A DNA stretch of 35,922 nt, from positions 1 to 35,922 of the forward strand of contig NZ_JABFVK010000101.1 of assembly GCF_013362815.1 (NCBI RefSeq), read 5' to 3'. This document shows positions 20,774 to 28,030 of the stretch, piece after piece. Position 1 is the stretch's first letter; the number at the start of each line of letters is the position of its first letter. Origin of the DNA: Hamadaea sp. GTDB taxonomy: Bacteria > Actinomycetota > Actinomycetes > Mycobacteriales > Micromonosporaceae. A program made the position numbers and the translations under genes. The notes below the pieces were generated by a model that was given only the letters and a program-made list of their open reading frames with translations, did no database searches and was not told where the DNA came from.

Positions 20774-21745
20774 GTGAGCACGCTCGCCGCTGAGCCGGCC
20801 TCTCCCGTAGAACTCCCCCCGCGCGACGCCGCCACCGACGAAACCCCCGAGATCGAGGGTTCGCAGGCGCGACGCTCCGTGCGCGCTGTCGTGTCGGCGT
20901 ACGTGTCGCTGACCAAGCCGCGCATCGTCGAGTTGCTGCTCGTCACGACCGTCCCGGCGATGATGCTGGCGGCCGGCGGCGTTCCCTCGATCGGGCTGAT
21001 GCTGGTCGTGCTGGTGGGCGGATCGCTGGCGGCCGGCGCGGCCAACGCGCTCAACTGCTACATCGATCGCGACATCGACCAGCTGATGCGGCGTACCTCC
21101 CGGCGGCCGCTGCCGCGGCACACGGTGTCGCCGCGTTCCGCGCTGATCTTCGGACTGACGCTGGCGGCGGTGTCGACGCTGCTGATGGCGGTCTTCACGA
21201 ACTGGCTGGCGACGGCACTGACCGTCGCGGCCGTCGTCTACTACGACGTGATCTACACGATGTGGCTCAAGCGGACCACGTGGCAGAACACGGTGTGGGG
21301 CGGCGCGTGCGGGGCGGCCCCGGTGCTGATCGGCTGGGCGGCGGTCACCGGCTCGCTGTCGTGGGCGGCCTGGCTGATGTTCGCCATCGTCTTCCTGTGG
21401 CAGCCGCCGCACTTCTACGCGCTGGCCATCAAGTTCAAGGACGACTACGCGCGGGCGGGCATCCCGATGCTCCCGGTCGTACGCTCACTGAGGCGGGTCG
21501 GCCTGGAGAGCGTGATCTACACGGCGTTGACGCTGGTCGCCTCGGTGGCGCTGTGGCCGTTCGGGATGAGCTTCATCTACGGGATTCCGGCGATCGTGCT
21601 CGGCGTCCTCTTCCTGAAGCAGGCCTGGGACCTCTACGCTCAGGCTCGCCGGGGCGAGAAGCTGCGGCCCATGAAGATGTTCCACTGGTCCACGACGTAC
21701 CTGACATTGCTTTTTGTCGCGATCGCCATCGATGCCGTGATCTGA
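20774..21745 (+). CDS. ctaB: Protoheme IX farnesyltransferase (heme O synthase)
   Basis: 323-residue integral membrane UbiA-family prenyltransferase that adds farnesyl to heme B, giving heme O for aa3-type oxidase. A hydrophilic ~45-residue N-terminus precedes about eight or nine hydrophobic helices. The first aspartate-rich motif is N94-x3-D98-x3-D102 (NCYIDRDID), and the second polar loop contains [38 protein letters not shown] is the family's first helix. GTG 20774 is chosen over the longer in-frame start at 20756 because that one lies upstream of the -10 element. The partner ctaA is 2 kb away on the other strand. Confidence 0.95.
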   Translation: MSTLAAEPASPVELPPRDAATDETPEIEGSQARRSVRAVVSAYVSLTKPRIVELLLVTTVPAMMLAAGGVPSIGLMLVVLVGGSLAAGAANALNCYIDRDIDQLMRRTSRRPLPRHTVSPRSALIFGLTLAAVSTLLMAVFTNWLATALTVAAVVYYDVIYTMWLKRTTWQNTVWGGACGAAPVLIGWAAVTGSLSWAAWLMFAIVFLWQPPHFYALAIKFKDDYARAGIPMLPVVRSLRRVGLESVIYTALTLVASVALWPFGMSFIYGIPAIVLGVLFLKQAWDLYAQARRGEKLRPMKMFHWSTTYLTLLFVAIAIDAVI

Positions 21746-21751
21746 CGTCCC

Positions 21752-21843
21752 TGTCCGGACACGCCCGATTTGGTGACCGCGAAATGATCATGCCAGTTTG
21801 ACGGCCTGCTATGTCCGGTATTGGCCTGGATGAAATTGGACAT
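21752..21843. other. ctaB downstream region with TGTCC/GGACA motifs
   Basis: A perfect 10-bp palindrome TGTCCGGACA (21752-21761) is followed by ATGTCC (21811-21816) and its complement GGACAT (21838-21843). No clear terminator for ctaB or promoter for the next gene could be fixed here; the motifs may be an operator or chance. Confidence 0.3.
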
Positions 21844-21878
21844 TCGCCGTTAACCACTCTGGCCCCTTGTCGTAACAC

Positions 21879-22265
21879 GTGTCACAGAAGCCCGTCGAAC
21901 GCGGCGTGGAGCGTGACGTTCTGCTTATGGTGCAGGACATGGCAGATGGTTCCGATACGACCCTCACCCTCGAATCTCCGGCCCAGGAGAAGACCCTCAT
22001 CTCCGGGATCAAGGGATTCGCCGGTGAGCACGGCGGGGCGAAGGCGGTCATCGAATACCTCGGGCGGCGCGGTGCACGCGTCGTACTCGTCGGCAACGAC
22101 GGCGGCTGGGGAGACCTGGTCGCGCCGAGCACCGATGTCGCGCGCGCCGCGTGCGAGGAGGCCGGGGTGCCGGTGGAGAACGGCTGGGAGCGTGAGCTCG
22201 TCGAGCTGATGCGTCCGAGCAACGACCTGTGGCGGTCGATGGGCCGGCGGCAGCTCGCCCGCTGA
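21879..22265 (+). CDS. Conserved actinobacterial protein of unknown function
   Basis: Up to 128 residues, no recognised domain, signal peptide or membrane segment. The body is acidic and well structured in appearance, with a possible Rossmann-like segment (AVIEYLGRRGARVVLVGNDGGWG) and a conserved-looking C-terminus (ELVELMRPSNDLWRSMGRR). GTG 21879 gives the longest form; ATG 21927 or ATG 21939 (MADGSDTTLTLE) are equally plausible because no ribosome site clearly decides. It stands alone between ctaB and the ATP-grasp gene, each of which has its own promoter. The function is not known to me. Confidence 0.75.
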   Translation: MSQKPVERGVERDVLLMVQDMADGSDTTLTLESPAQEKTLISGIKGFAGEHGGAKAVIEYLGRRGARVVLVGNDGGWGDLVAPSTDVARAACEEAGVPVENGWERELVELMRPSNDLWRSMGRRQLAR

Positions 22266-22287
22266 TCATTCAGCACAGCCCCTTATG

Positions 22288-22300
22288 TAATCTATGCAGC
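22288..22300 (+). promoter_or_regulatory. -10 element for leaderless ATP-grasp transcript
   Basis: TAATCT (22288-22293) followed by seven bases and GTG 22301. It is a near-consensus -10 and no ribosome site is visible. Confidence 0.65.
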
Positions 22301-23248
22301 GTGAATAACCCCTTACTCGTAGGCGATGCGACCCGGGCCGCGGCCCGGGTCGCTCTCGTTACCTGCCGCGAACTTCCGGCGCTGGAGGACGACGATCGGC
22401 TCCTGCTCGCCCCGCTGGCCGCCCGCGGTGTGACCGCCGAACCGGTGATCTGGGACGACGCCGAGGCCGACTGGGCCGCCTACGACTTGATCGTGATCCG
22501 CTCGCCCTGGGACTACTTCTACCGTTACGACGAGTTCCTGGCATGGATCGCGCGGCTGCCCGAGGGACGCCTGCTCAACCCGGCCGCCGTCGTCAGCTGG
22601 AACACGGACAAGCGCTACCTGCGCGAGCTGGCTGCGGCGGGCGTACCGGTGGTGCCGACGCAGTGGATCGACGCGGGCGACTCGTTCACCCCGCCCGAAG
22701 GCGAGTACGTCGTCAAACCTGCCGTCAGCGCCGGCAGCAAGGACACCGGCCGCTACGGCCCGGACGAGGCGGAGTTGGCGTACGCCCACGTCGAGCGGCT
22801 TCAGCGAGCCGGTCGGCTCGTGATGGTGCAGCCCTATCTGCCCGCCGTCGACACCTATGGCGAGACCGCGCTCCTGCACTTCTCCTCGCCCGAAGACGGC
22901 AAGCTGACCTTCAGCCACGCCATCCGCAAGGGCCCGATGCTGGTGGGGCCGGACACCGGAACCGACAGCCTCTACGTGCCCGAGGCCATCACCGCCCGGG
23001 TCCCGACCGAGGAGGAGTTGGCGCTGGCCCGTCAGGTTCTGGCGGCCGCACCAGCGCCGGGGAGCCTCTCGGGCGAGCCGCCAGAAGTGCAGTCCGGGCT
23101 GCTTTATGCGCGCGTGGACGTCATTCCCGGCCCCGACGGCTCACCCGTCCTGGTGGAACTGGAGTTGACCGAGCCCAGCGTCTTCCTCGCGTACGCGGAC
23201 GGTGCCGCCGAGCGGTTCGCCGACGCCATCGCCGCCCGCCTCCGCTGA
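22301..23248 (+). CDS. ATP-grasp ligase-like protein with in-frame repeat insertion
   Basis: 315-residue ATP-grasp protein. Following an N-terminal ARVALVTCRELPALEDDDR strand-turn region come [38 protein letters not shown], the ATP-binding lysine region YVVKPAVSAGSKDTGRY, and the metal-binding acidic strand ARVDVIPGPDGSPVLVELEL. It resembles the glutathione-synthetase/RimK-like subgroup that includes DcsG, but the substrate is not deducible. Codons at 23055-23094 are a copy of the 40-bp dispersed repeat, adding about 13 residues (PGSLSGEPPEVQS) just before the ARVDV strand, in a spot where a surface loop is expected. GTG 22301 is supported by the leaderless promoter. Confidence 0.85.
   Translation: MNNPLLVGDATRAAARVALVTCRELPALEDDDRLLLAPLAARGVTAEPVIWDDAEADWAAYDLIVIRSPWDYFYRYDEFLAWIARLPEGRLLNPAAVVSWNTDKRYLRELAAAGVPVVPTQWIDAGDSFTPPEGEYVVKPAVSAGSKDTGRYGPDEAELAYAHVERLQRAGRLVMVQPYLPAVDTYGETALLHFSSPEDGKLTFSHAIRKGPMLVGPDTGTDSLYVPEAITARVPTEEELALARQVLAAAPAPGSLSGEPPEVQSGLLYARVDVIPGPDGSPVLVELELTEPSVFLAYADGAAERFADAIAARLR
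23055..23094 (+). repeat. Dispersed 40-bp repeat, copy 2 (inside ATP-grasp gene)
   Basis: 37/40 identical to 12237-12276. It is read in frame without stop as part of the ATP-grasp protein. Confidence 0.85.
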
Positions 23249-23252
23249 CGGG

Positions 23253-23615
23253 CTACGTAGCGGAGTCGCCGAAGGCCCGCGCCTCGTCGAGGCCGTCGCG
23301 CAGCCGTCGCTGCAGATCCTCCAGGCCGCCGGCGGTGTCGTCGGCCTTCTCCTGGGCGATCGTCAGCAGCTCGGCCGCGCGCTCGAACAGGGGCGCGGCC
23401 TGGGCGGGGTCACCCTGGCGGACGAGGGCGGCGATCACCTCGACGACCCGCCCGGCGGCTTCGGCGTACCGAATCGCGCCCCAGTAGTCCAGGTCGGTGT
23501 CCACGCTGAACGCCGTTTCGACCGCGCCAGCCAGCGCCGCGGGGTCGATCACGGCACGCCGGCGCAGAGAGGGGGACACGCCGCACATCATGCACCGCCC
23601 GGTGCTCGCGGTCAC
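23253..23615 (-). CDS. Small protein of unknown function coupled to ctaA
   Basis: 120 residues, alpha-helical in appearance with a CxxCG-like CMMCG (residues 8-12) at the start and VDTDLDYWGAIRYAEAAGR followed by repeated Ala/Glu/Leu-rich helices. The GTG start at 23615 overlaps the ctaA stop by four bases (GTGA), so it is the second gene of a ctaA operon. The pattern is reminiscent of the helical C-terminal region of actinobacterial SWIM zinc-finger proteins, but the Cys-containing SWIM motif itself is absent, so that link is tentative. It ends four bases from the convergent ATP-grasp gene. Confidence 0.7.
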   Translation of the reverse strand: MTASTGRCMMCGVSPSLRRRAVIDPAALAGAVETAFSVDTDLDYWGAIRYAEAAGRVVEVIAALVRQGDPAQAAPLFERAAELLTIAQEKADDTAGGLEDLQRRLRDGLDEARAFGDSAT

Positions 23616-24625
23616 GACCTTTCTCGCGCACCGGCCGGGTTTGCAACCGTCAAGTTATCTTCCAGTGACCGACCGGCTGACTGCTGAGGCATCACACGCG
23701 GAACCCGCGTCGGGAGCACTGCCCACCACAGGCGCAGCGTCGCGATCCAGACCAGGCTCGCGCCGAACATGTGCACGCCGACCAGCACCGGCTGCAGGTG
23801 CGTGAAGTACTGGACGAACCCGATCACGCCCTGCCCGGCCAGCACGCCCAGCAGCACCAGGGTCGCGGCCGCGGCTTCGGTCGCGCGCACCGCCCGCAAG
23901 GCCAGCCAGGCCGCGGCGGTCAGGCCGAACAGCAGGAACACCAGGTCCGCGTGGACCTGCGAGATCTGGGCGGGATCCAGGCCGTTGCGGGCCGCGCCCT
24001 GGTCGCCCGCGTGCGGTCCGCTGCCGGTCACCATTGTTCCGATCACGAGTACGCACACCGCAGCGGTCAGGATCAGGCCGGCCAGCCAGCGCAGTTCCCG
24101 GGCGACGGCCGGTCCGCGCCGAGCGGCGGCCGACGGATCGTCCTCGGTGCTGCGCCAGAACCCGAAGGCGGCCCAGATGATCCCGATGCTGACCATGAAG
24201 TGCAGCCCGACGACCCAGGGGTTCAGGTCGGTGAGCACGGTCAAGCCACCCCAGGCGGCCTGGGCCGGGATGCTCAGGGCGGTCCAGAACGACCAGCGGA
24301 CCATCGACCGGGCCTGCTCGGCGTCTCCGCCGGTGGCCCGGATCCGCTTGGCGGCCTGACGCGCGAGGAGGAAGCCGAGGATCGCGAGGATCGCGACGAC
24401 GAAGGTCAGCAGGCGGTTGCCGAACTCGATCGCGCCGTTGATGCCCATCTCACGGGTGGCGACCAGCGACTCGGCGGTGCACTTCGGCCAGGTGGGGCAG
24501 CCGAGCCCGGAACCGGTCAGGCGGACGGCCCCGCCGGTGACGACGATGCCGACGTTCGCCGCGAGGCTGGCCAGGGCGGTGCCCCGCAGCGCCTTCGCCC
24601 AGACTTCACCACGTGCCTCACCCAC
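23612..24625 (-). CDS. ctaA: Heme A synthase
   Basis: 337-residue COX15/CtaA membrane enzyme oxidising the C8 methyl of heme O to heme A. There are eight predicted helices in two four-helix halves. The extracytoplasmic Cys pair is C43/C49 (GLGCPTWPKC), and candidate heme-ligand histidines are in VGLHFMVS, QVHADLVF and LVGVHMFGASL. The first-half motif reads IEFGNRLL, with Asn where many CtaA proteins have His, a form I associate with actinobacteria. GTG 24625 is preferred to ATG 24637 because the ATG lies inside the -10 hexamer TATGCT. It is followed by a coupled small gene. Confidence 0.94.
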   Translation of the reverse strand: MGEARGEVWAKALRGTALASLAANVGIVVTGGAVRLTGSGLGCPTWPKCTAESLVATREMGINGAIEFGNRLLTFVVAILAILGFLLARQAAKRIRATGGDAEQARSMVRWSFWTALSIPAQAAWGGLTVLTDLNPWVVGLHFMVSIGIIWAAFGFWRSTEDDPSAAARRGPAVARELRWLAGLILTAAVCVLVIGTMVTGSGPHAGDQGAARNGLDPAQISQVHADLVFLLFGLTAAAWLALRAVRATEAAAATLVLLGVLAGQGVIGFVQYFTHLQPVLVGVHMFGASLVWIATLRLWWAVLPTRVPRVMPQQSAGRSLEDNLTVANPAGARERS

Positions 24626-24638
24626 GTCGCCGAGCATA
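24626..24638 (-). promoter_or_regulatory. -10 element for leaderless ctaA transcript
   Basis: On the minus strand TATGCT (24638-24633) is followed by seven bases and GTG 24625. Confidence 0.6.
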
Positions 24639-24729
24639 ACGAGGACTCAGGTGTGGGCTGCCTCACCGTGCCGTGTCCGCCGGCCGGACCGGTCACACCC
24701 TGTTCACCAGCGGTCTTCCGGGCGTTCTC

Positions 24730-24741
24730 TATGCTGCGTGC
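24730..24741 (+). promoter_or_regulatory. -10 element for leaderless amino-acid ABC operon
   Basis: TATGCT (24730-24735) followed by six bases and ATG 24742. It is the same hexamer as on the divergent ctaA side. Confidence 0.6.
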
Positions 24742-25611
24742 ATGTTCCGCCGACTCCCTCCGGCCGTCCTGGCCGTCACCCTTCTGTCCGCCGCCGCGCT
24801 GACCGCGTGCGCGCCCGCCGACGAGACGCCGTCGTCCTCGGCCTCCGCCACCGGGGCGGCCTGCACCAAAGACTCCCTCAAGACGCTCGCCGCCGGGAAG
24901 CTGACGATCGGCACCGACGAGCCGGTCTACGAGCCCTGGTTCGTCGACAACAAGCCGGACAACCAGAAGGGCTTCGAAGGCGCTGTCGCGTACGCCGTCG
25001 CCGGCAAGCTCGGTTACGCCGCCGGTGACGTCGTCTGGACCCGCGTGACCTTCAACAACGCCATCGCGCCCGGGGCCAAGCCGTACGACTTCGACATCAA
25101 CGAGTTCTCGATCACCGACGACCGGAAGAAGGCGGTGGACTTCTCCTCGCCGTACTACGACGTGCGGCAGACCGTCATCGCGCTGAAGTCCTCGAAGATC
25201 GCCGGGGCGAAGTCGATCGCCGACCTCAAGAGCGCCAAGCTGGGCGCGCAGGTCGGCACGAGCAGCTACACGGCGATCGCCGAGCTGATCAAGCCGAGCA
25301 CCCAGCCGTCGGTGTTCAACAACAACGACGACGCCAAGAAGGCGCTGCAGAACGGCCAGATCGACGGCCTCGTCGTGGACCTGCCGACGGCGTTCTACAT
25401 GACCGGCGCGGAGATCGAGAACTCGCTCATCGTGGGCCAGCTGCCCGCGACCAGCGGCCAGGTCGAGCAGTTCGGCCTGGTGCTCGACAAGGGCTCGGCG
25501 CTGACCTCGTGCGTCAGCCAGGCGGTCGACGCCCTGCGTACCGACGGCACCCTCACCAAGCTGCAGCAGACCTGGCTCGCACAGTCCGCGGGCGCGCCCG
25601 AACTGTCGTGA
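24742..25611 (+). CDS. Polar amino-acid ABC transporter, substrate-binding lipoprotein
   Basis: 289-residue solute-binding protein family 3 member. The signal peptide ends in lipobox LTAC with Cys23; a Ser-rich linker follows. The mature domain begins GKLTIGTDEPVYEPWF and has the family landmarks FDINEFSITDDRKKAVDFSSPYY and LGAQVGTSSY. The specificity (glutamine, arginine, cystine or other) cannot be fixed. It heads a three-gene importer with four-base overlaps to the permease; a position immediately upstream of the suf operon makes a sulfur amino acid worth testing, but that is only inference. Confidence 0.92.
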   Translation: MFRRLPPAVLAVTLLSAAALTACAPADETPSSSASATGAACTKDSLKTLAAGKLTIGTDEPVYEPWFVDNKPDNQKGFEGAVAYAVAGKLGYAAGDVVWTRVTFNNAIAPGAKPYDFDINEFSITDDRKKAVDFSSPYYDVRQTVIALKSSKIAGAKSIADLKSAKLGAQVGTSSYTAIAELIKPSTQPSVFNNNDDAKKALQNGQIDGLVVDLPTAFYMTGAEIENSLIVGQLPATSGQVEQFGLVLDKGSALTSCVSQAVDALRTDGTLTKLQQTWLAQSAGAPELS

Positions 25612-26486
25612 CCGGCTCCGTCCTTCCCCCGGCTGCCACGGCCCGCGCGCCGTGGCAGCCCAGTGCGGTCGAACGCGGGCGGATGGCGTACCGCCGCCGC
25701 CGGGCGATCTTCTCCGTGCTGATCGCCGCGGTCTCCACGGCCGTCGTCGGAGTGCTGCTCACCGTCGCGGTGACCGGCGCTCCGGGCTGGGATCGTGTCA
25801 AGGCGTCGTTCCTCGACTGGGACGTGGCCAAGGAATCCCTGCCGGAGATCCTCCACGGCCTGGTCCTCAACCTCGAACTGCTCGTCTTCTGCGCGATCGG
25901 GGCCCTCGCGGTCGGCCTCGTCGTCGCGATTCTGCGTACGCTGCGGGGTCCGGTCGCCTTCCCGGTCCGTGCCATCGCCACCGGTTACACGTACGCCTTC
26001 CGGGGCGTACCGCTGATCATCGTGCTGTACGTCATGACGCTCGGGGTGCCCGGACTGCGCTTGCAGGGCATGCCGTCGACATTGGTGCTCGGTGGCGTCG
26101 CGCTGGTCATCACCTATGGGGCGTACCTGGCCGAGGTGTTCCGGGCCGGGATCGAGTCCATCCATCCGAGCCAGATCGCGGCGGCCCGGTCGCTGGGTCT
26201 GACGTACCGGCAGGCGATGCGGCACGTCGTCCTGCCGCAGGCGGTCCGCCGGGTGGCCCCGCCGCTGCTCAACGACACCGTCGCCCTGCAGAAGGACGTC
26301 GGCCTGGTGTCGCTCGCCGGCCCGATCGACGCCGTACGCGCGGCGCAGATCCAGGTCGCGGAGACCTACAACTTCACCCCGTACATCGTCGCCGGAGTGC
26401 TCTTCGTGCTGCTCGCCCTGCCGTTGATCGGCGTGACCGACTGGGTGACCCTGCGGGCCGCCCGCCGCCAGGGAGCGCGCGGATGA
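25608..26486 (+). CDS. Polar amino-acid ABC transporter, permease
   Basis: 292-residue inner-membrane permease of the HisM/GlnP type. After a ~30-residue hydrophilic N-terminus there is a first helix and a periplasmic stretch, then GLVLNLELLVFCAIGALAVG and the EAA loop AAARSLGLTYRQAMRHVVLP that contacts the ATPase. Only one permease is encoded, so it probably acts as a homodimer. GTG 25608 overlaps the substrate-binding gene's stop (GTGA) and the stop overlaps the ATPase start (ATGA). Confidence 0.92.
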   Translation: MTGSVLPPAATARAPWQPSAVERGRMAYRRRRAIFSVLIAAVSTAVVGVLLTVAVTGAPGWDRVKASFLDWDVAKESLPEILHGLVLNLELLVFCAIGALAVGLVVAILRTLRGPVAFPVRAIATGYTYAFRGVPLIIVLYVMTLGVPGLRLQGMPSTLVLGGVALVITYGAYLAEVFRAGIESIHPSQIAAARSLGLTYRQAMRHVVLPQAVRRVAPPLLNDTVALQKDVGLVSLAGPIDAVRAAQIQVAETYNFTPYIVAGVLFVLLALPLIGVTDWVTLRAARRQGARG

Positions 26487-27229
26487 CGCCCGTGCTGCGC
26501 TGCGAGAACCTGCGCAAATCCTTCCGCGGCAATCTCGTGCTCGACGACCTCACCCTGGACGTCGCCGAGCACGAGGTCGTCGCGCTCATCGGCGCTTCCG
26601 GTTCGGGCAAGTCGACCCTGCTGCGCTGCGTGAACCTGCTGGAGCAGATCGACGACGGCCTGATCCACCTCGACGGAGAGCACATCACCGATCCCCGGGT
26701 CGACCCCGACGGCGTACGCCGCAAGATCGGGATCGTCTTTCAGGCGTACAACTTGTTTCCGCACATGACGGTGCTGGACAACATCACGCTCGCGCCGACC
26801 CGCGTGCATCGCCGCGCCCGCACCGAGGCGCGTGAGCAGGCGATGGCCTGGCTGGGCCGGGTGGGTCTGGCGGACAAGGCGGGGGAGTACCCCGATCGGC
26901 TGTCCGGCGGGCAGCAGCAGCGAGTCGCGATCGTCCGCGCGCTGGTGAACTCGCCGCGCCTGCTGTTGCTCGACGAGGTGACCTCGGCGTTGGACCCGGA
27001 GCTGGTCGGGGAGGTGCTGACCATGATCCGCGAGCTGAAGGGCGAGGGGATGACCATGGTCCTGGCCACCCACGAGATGGGCTTCGCCCGGCAGGTCGCC
27101 GATCGGGTGGTCTTCCTCGACGGCGGGCGCGTGCTGGAGCAGGGTCCGCCCGAGCAGGTCTTTGGCGCTCCCCAGCAACCCCGTACGCAGCAGTTCCTCC
27201 GGCGCATCGTGGAAGCCGGCCGGCTGTAA
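26483..27229 (+). CDS. Polar amino-acid ABC transporter, ATP-binding protein
   Basis: 248-residue GlnQ/HisP-type ATPase. Walker A is GASGSGKST (37-45), the Q-loop is in GIVFQAYNLFPHMTV, the signature is LSGGQQQRV, Walker B is LLLLDEVTSALD, and the switch His is in ATHEMGFARQ. ATG 26483 overlaps the permease stop. It is the last gene of the transporter operon; 96 bases separate it from sufR and contain the iron box, with no clear terminator. Confidence 0.94.
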   Translation: MTPVLRCENLRKSFRGNLVLDDLTLDVAEHEVVALIGASGSGKSTLLRCVNLLEQIDDGLIHLDGEHITDPRVDPDGVRRKIGIVFQAYNLFPHMTVLDNITLAPTRVHRRARTEAREQAMAWLGRVGLADKAGEYPDRLSGGQQQRVAIVRALVNSPRLLLLDEVTSALDPELVGEVLTMIRELKGEGMTMVLATHEMGFARQVADRVVFLDGGRVLEQGPPEQVFGAPQQPRTQQFLRRIVEAGRL

Positions 27230-27243
27230 CGGACAATCGGAGC

Positions 27244-27262
27244 ATAGGGTAGGCTAACTTTC
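27244..27262. promoter_or_regulatory. IdeR/DtxR-type iron box upstream of suf operon
   Basis: The 19 bases match the mycobacterial IdeR consensus TTAGGTTAGGCTAACCTAA at 14 positions, including the whole core TAGGCTAAC (27250-27258). It lies 64 to 82 bases before the sufR start and overlaps a possible -10 hexamer TAGGCT. Iron-dependent control of the suf operon is inferred. Confidence 0.6.
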
Positions 27263-27314
27263 GGTGCTGTGGATCACCGGAAGCGCGGTTTGCGCACCCC
27301 AGCGTAAATAAGTC

Positions 27315-27324
27315 ACACTGGTGT
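27315..27324. promoter_or_regulatory. Small dyad at sufR start, candidate SufR site
   Basis: ACAC-TG-GTGT lies directly before GTG 27326. SufR family regulators bind ACACT-containing dyads; ACACT is present at 27315-27319. A TAAATA hexamer (27305-27310) just upstream could be the -10 element. Confidence 0.4.
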
Positions 27325-27325
27325 A

Positions 27326-28030
27326 GTGGAAATCGCCGCGGCCCGATCTTCTGGGCTCCAGTACGCCCCGGCGGAGGGCGCTGATCGGCGTACCCGCGAC
27401 CGGGTGCTGGAGTTGCTGGGACTCGGCGGCGCCACGGCGGCTCAGCTGGGCGACGCGCTCGGGCTGAAGCCCGCCGCGATCCGCCGCCACCTCGACGCAC
27501 TGGTCTGTGACGGCCTGGTGATCGGCCGCGACCAGCCCGCGAAGGGCCGGGGCCGGCCCGCGAAGATCTTCTCGCTGACCCGCGAGGGGCGCGAGGGCCT
27601 GGGCGGGCACACCTACGACGACCTGGCCTCGGCCGCCCTGCGCTGGATCGCCGCGCAGAACGGCGACTCCGGGGTCGCCGAGTTCGCCCGCGCACAGGTC
27701 GCACAGTTGGAGGCCCGCTGCCGCGAGGCCATGACGTCGGCGGGCGACGACCCGCTGGCCCGGGCGGAAGCGCTGGCTCAAGCGCTCACCGCCGAGGGAT
27801 ACGCTGCCAGCGCCTCCGTGATCGCCAGCGGTGGCCAACTGTGCCAGCACCACTGCCCGGTGGCGCACGTCGCCGCCGAGTTCCCGCAGCTCTGCGAGGC
27901 CGAGACCCAGGTGATCGCCCGCTTGGTCGGCTCGCACGTGCAGCGTCTGGCGACGATCGCCCACGGGGACGGGGTCTGTACGACCCACATCCCTGGACAA
28001 CTACACCAAGTCACGGTGAGGGATAACTGA
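27326..28030 (+). CDS. sufR: Fe-S cluster-sensing repressor SufR
   Basis: 234-residue winged-helix regulator of the suf operon. The N-terminal HTH (about residues 25-80: [21 protein letters not shown]) is followed by the wing [12 protein letters not shown], a helical dimerisation region, and a C-terminal cluster-binding set C173, C177, C190 and C218, where C177-x12-C190 matches the SufR signature spacing. Known homologues repress suf when holding a cluster. GTG 27326 starts just after the dyad; the stop TGATG is shared with sufB, so it is co-transcribed and autoregulated by inference. Confidence 0.93.
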   Translation: MEIAAARSSGLQYAPAEGADRRTRDRVLELLGLGGATAAQLGDALGLKPAAIRRHLDALVCDGLVIGRDQPAKGRGRPAKIFSLTREGREGLGGHTYDDLASAALRWIAAQNGDSGVAEFARAQVAQLEARCREAMTSAGDDPLARAEALAQALTAEGYAASASVIASGGQLCQHHCPVAHVAAEFPQLCEAETQVIARLVGSHVQRLATIAHGDGVCTTHIPGQLHQVTVRDN

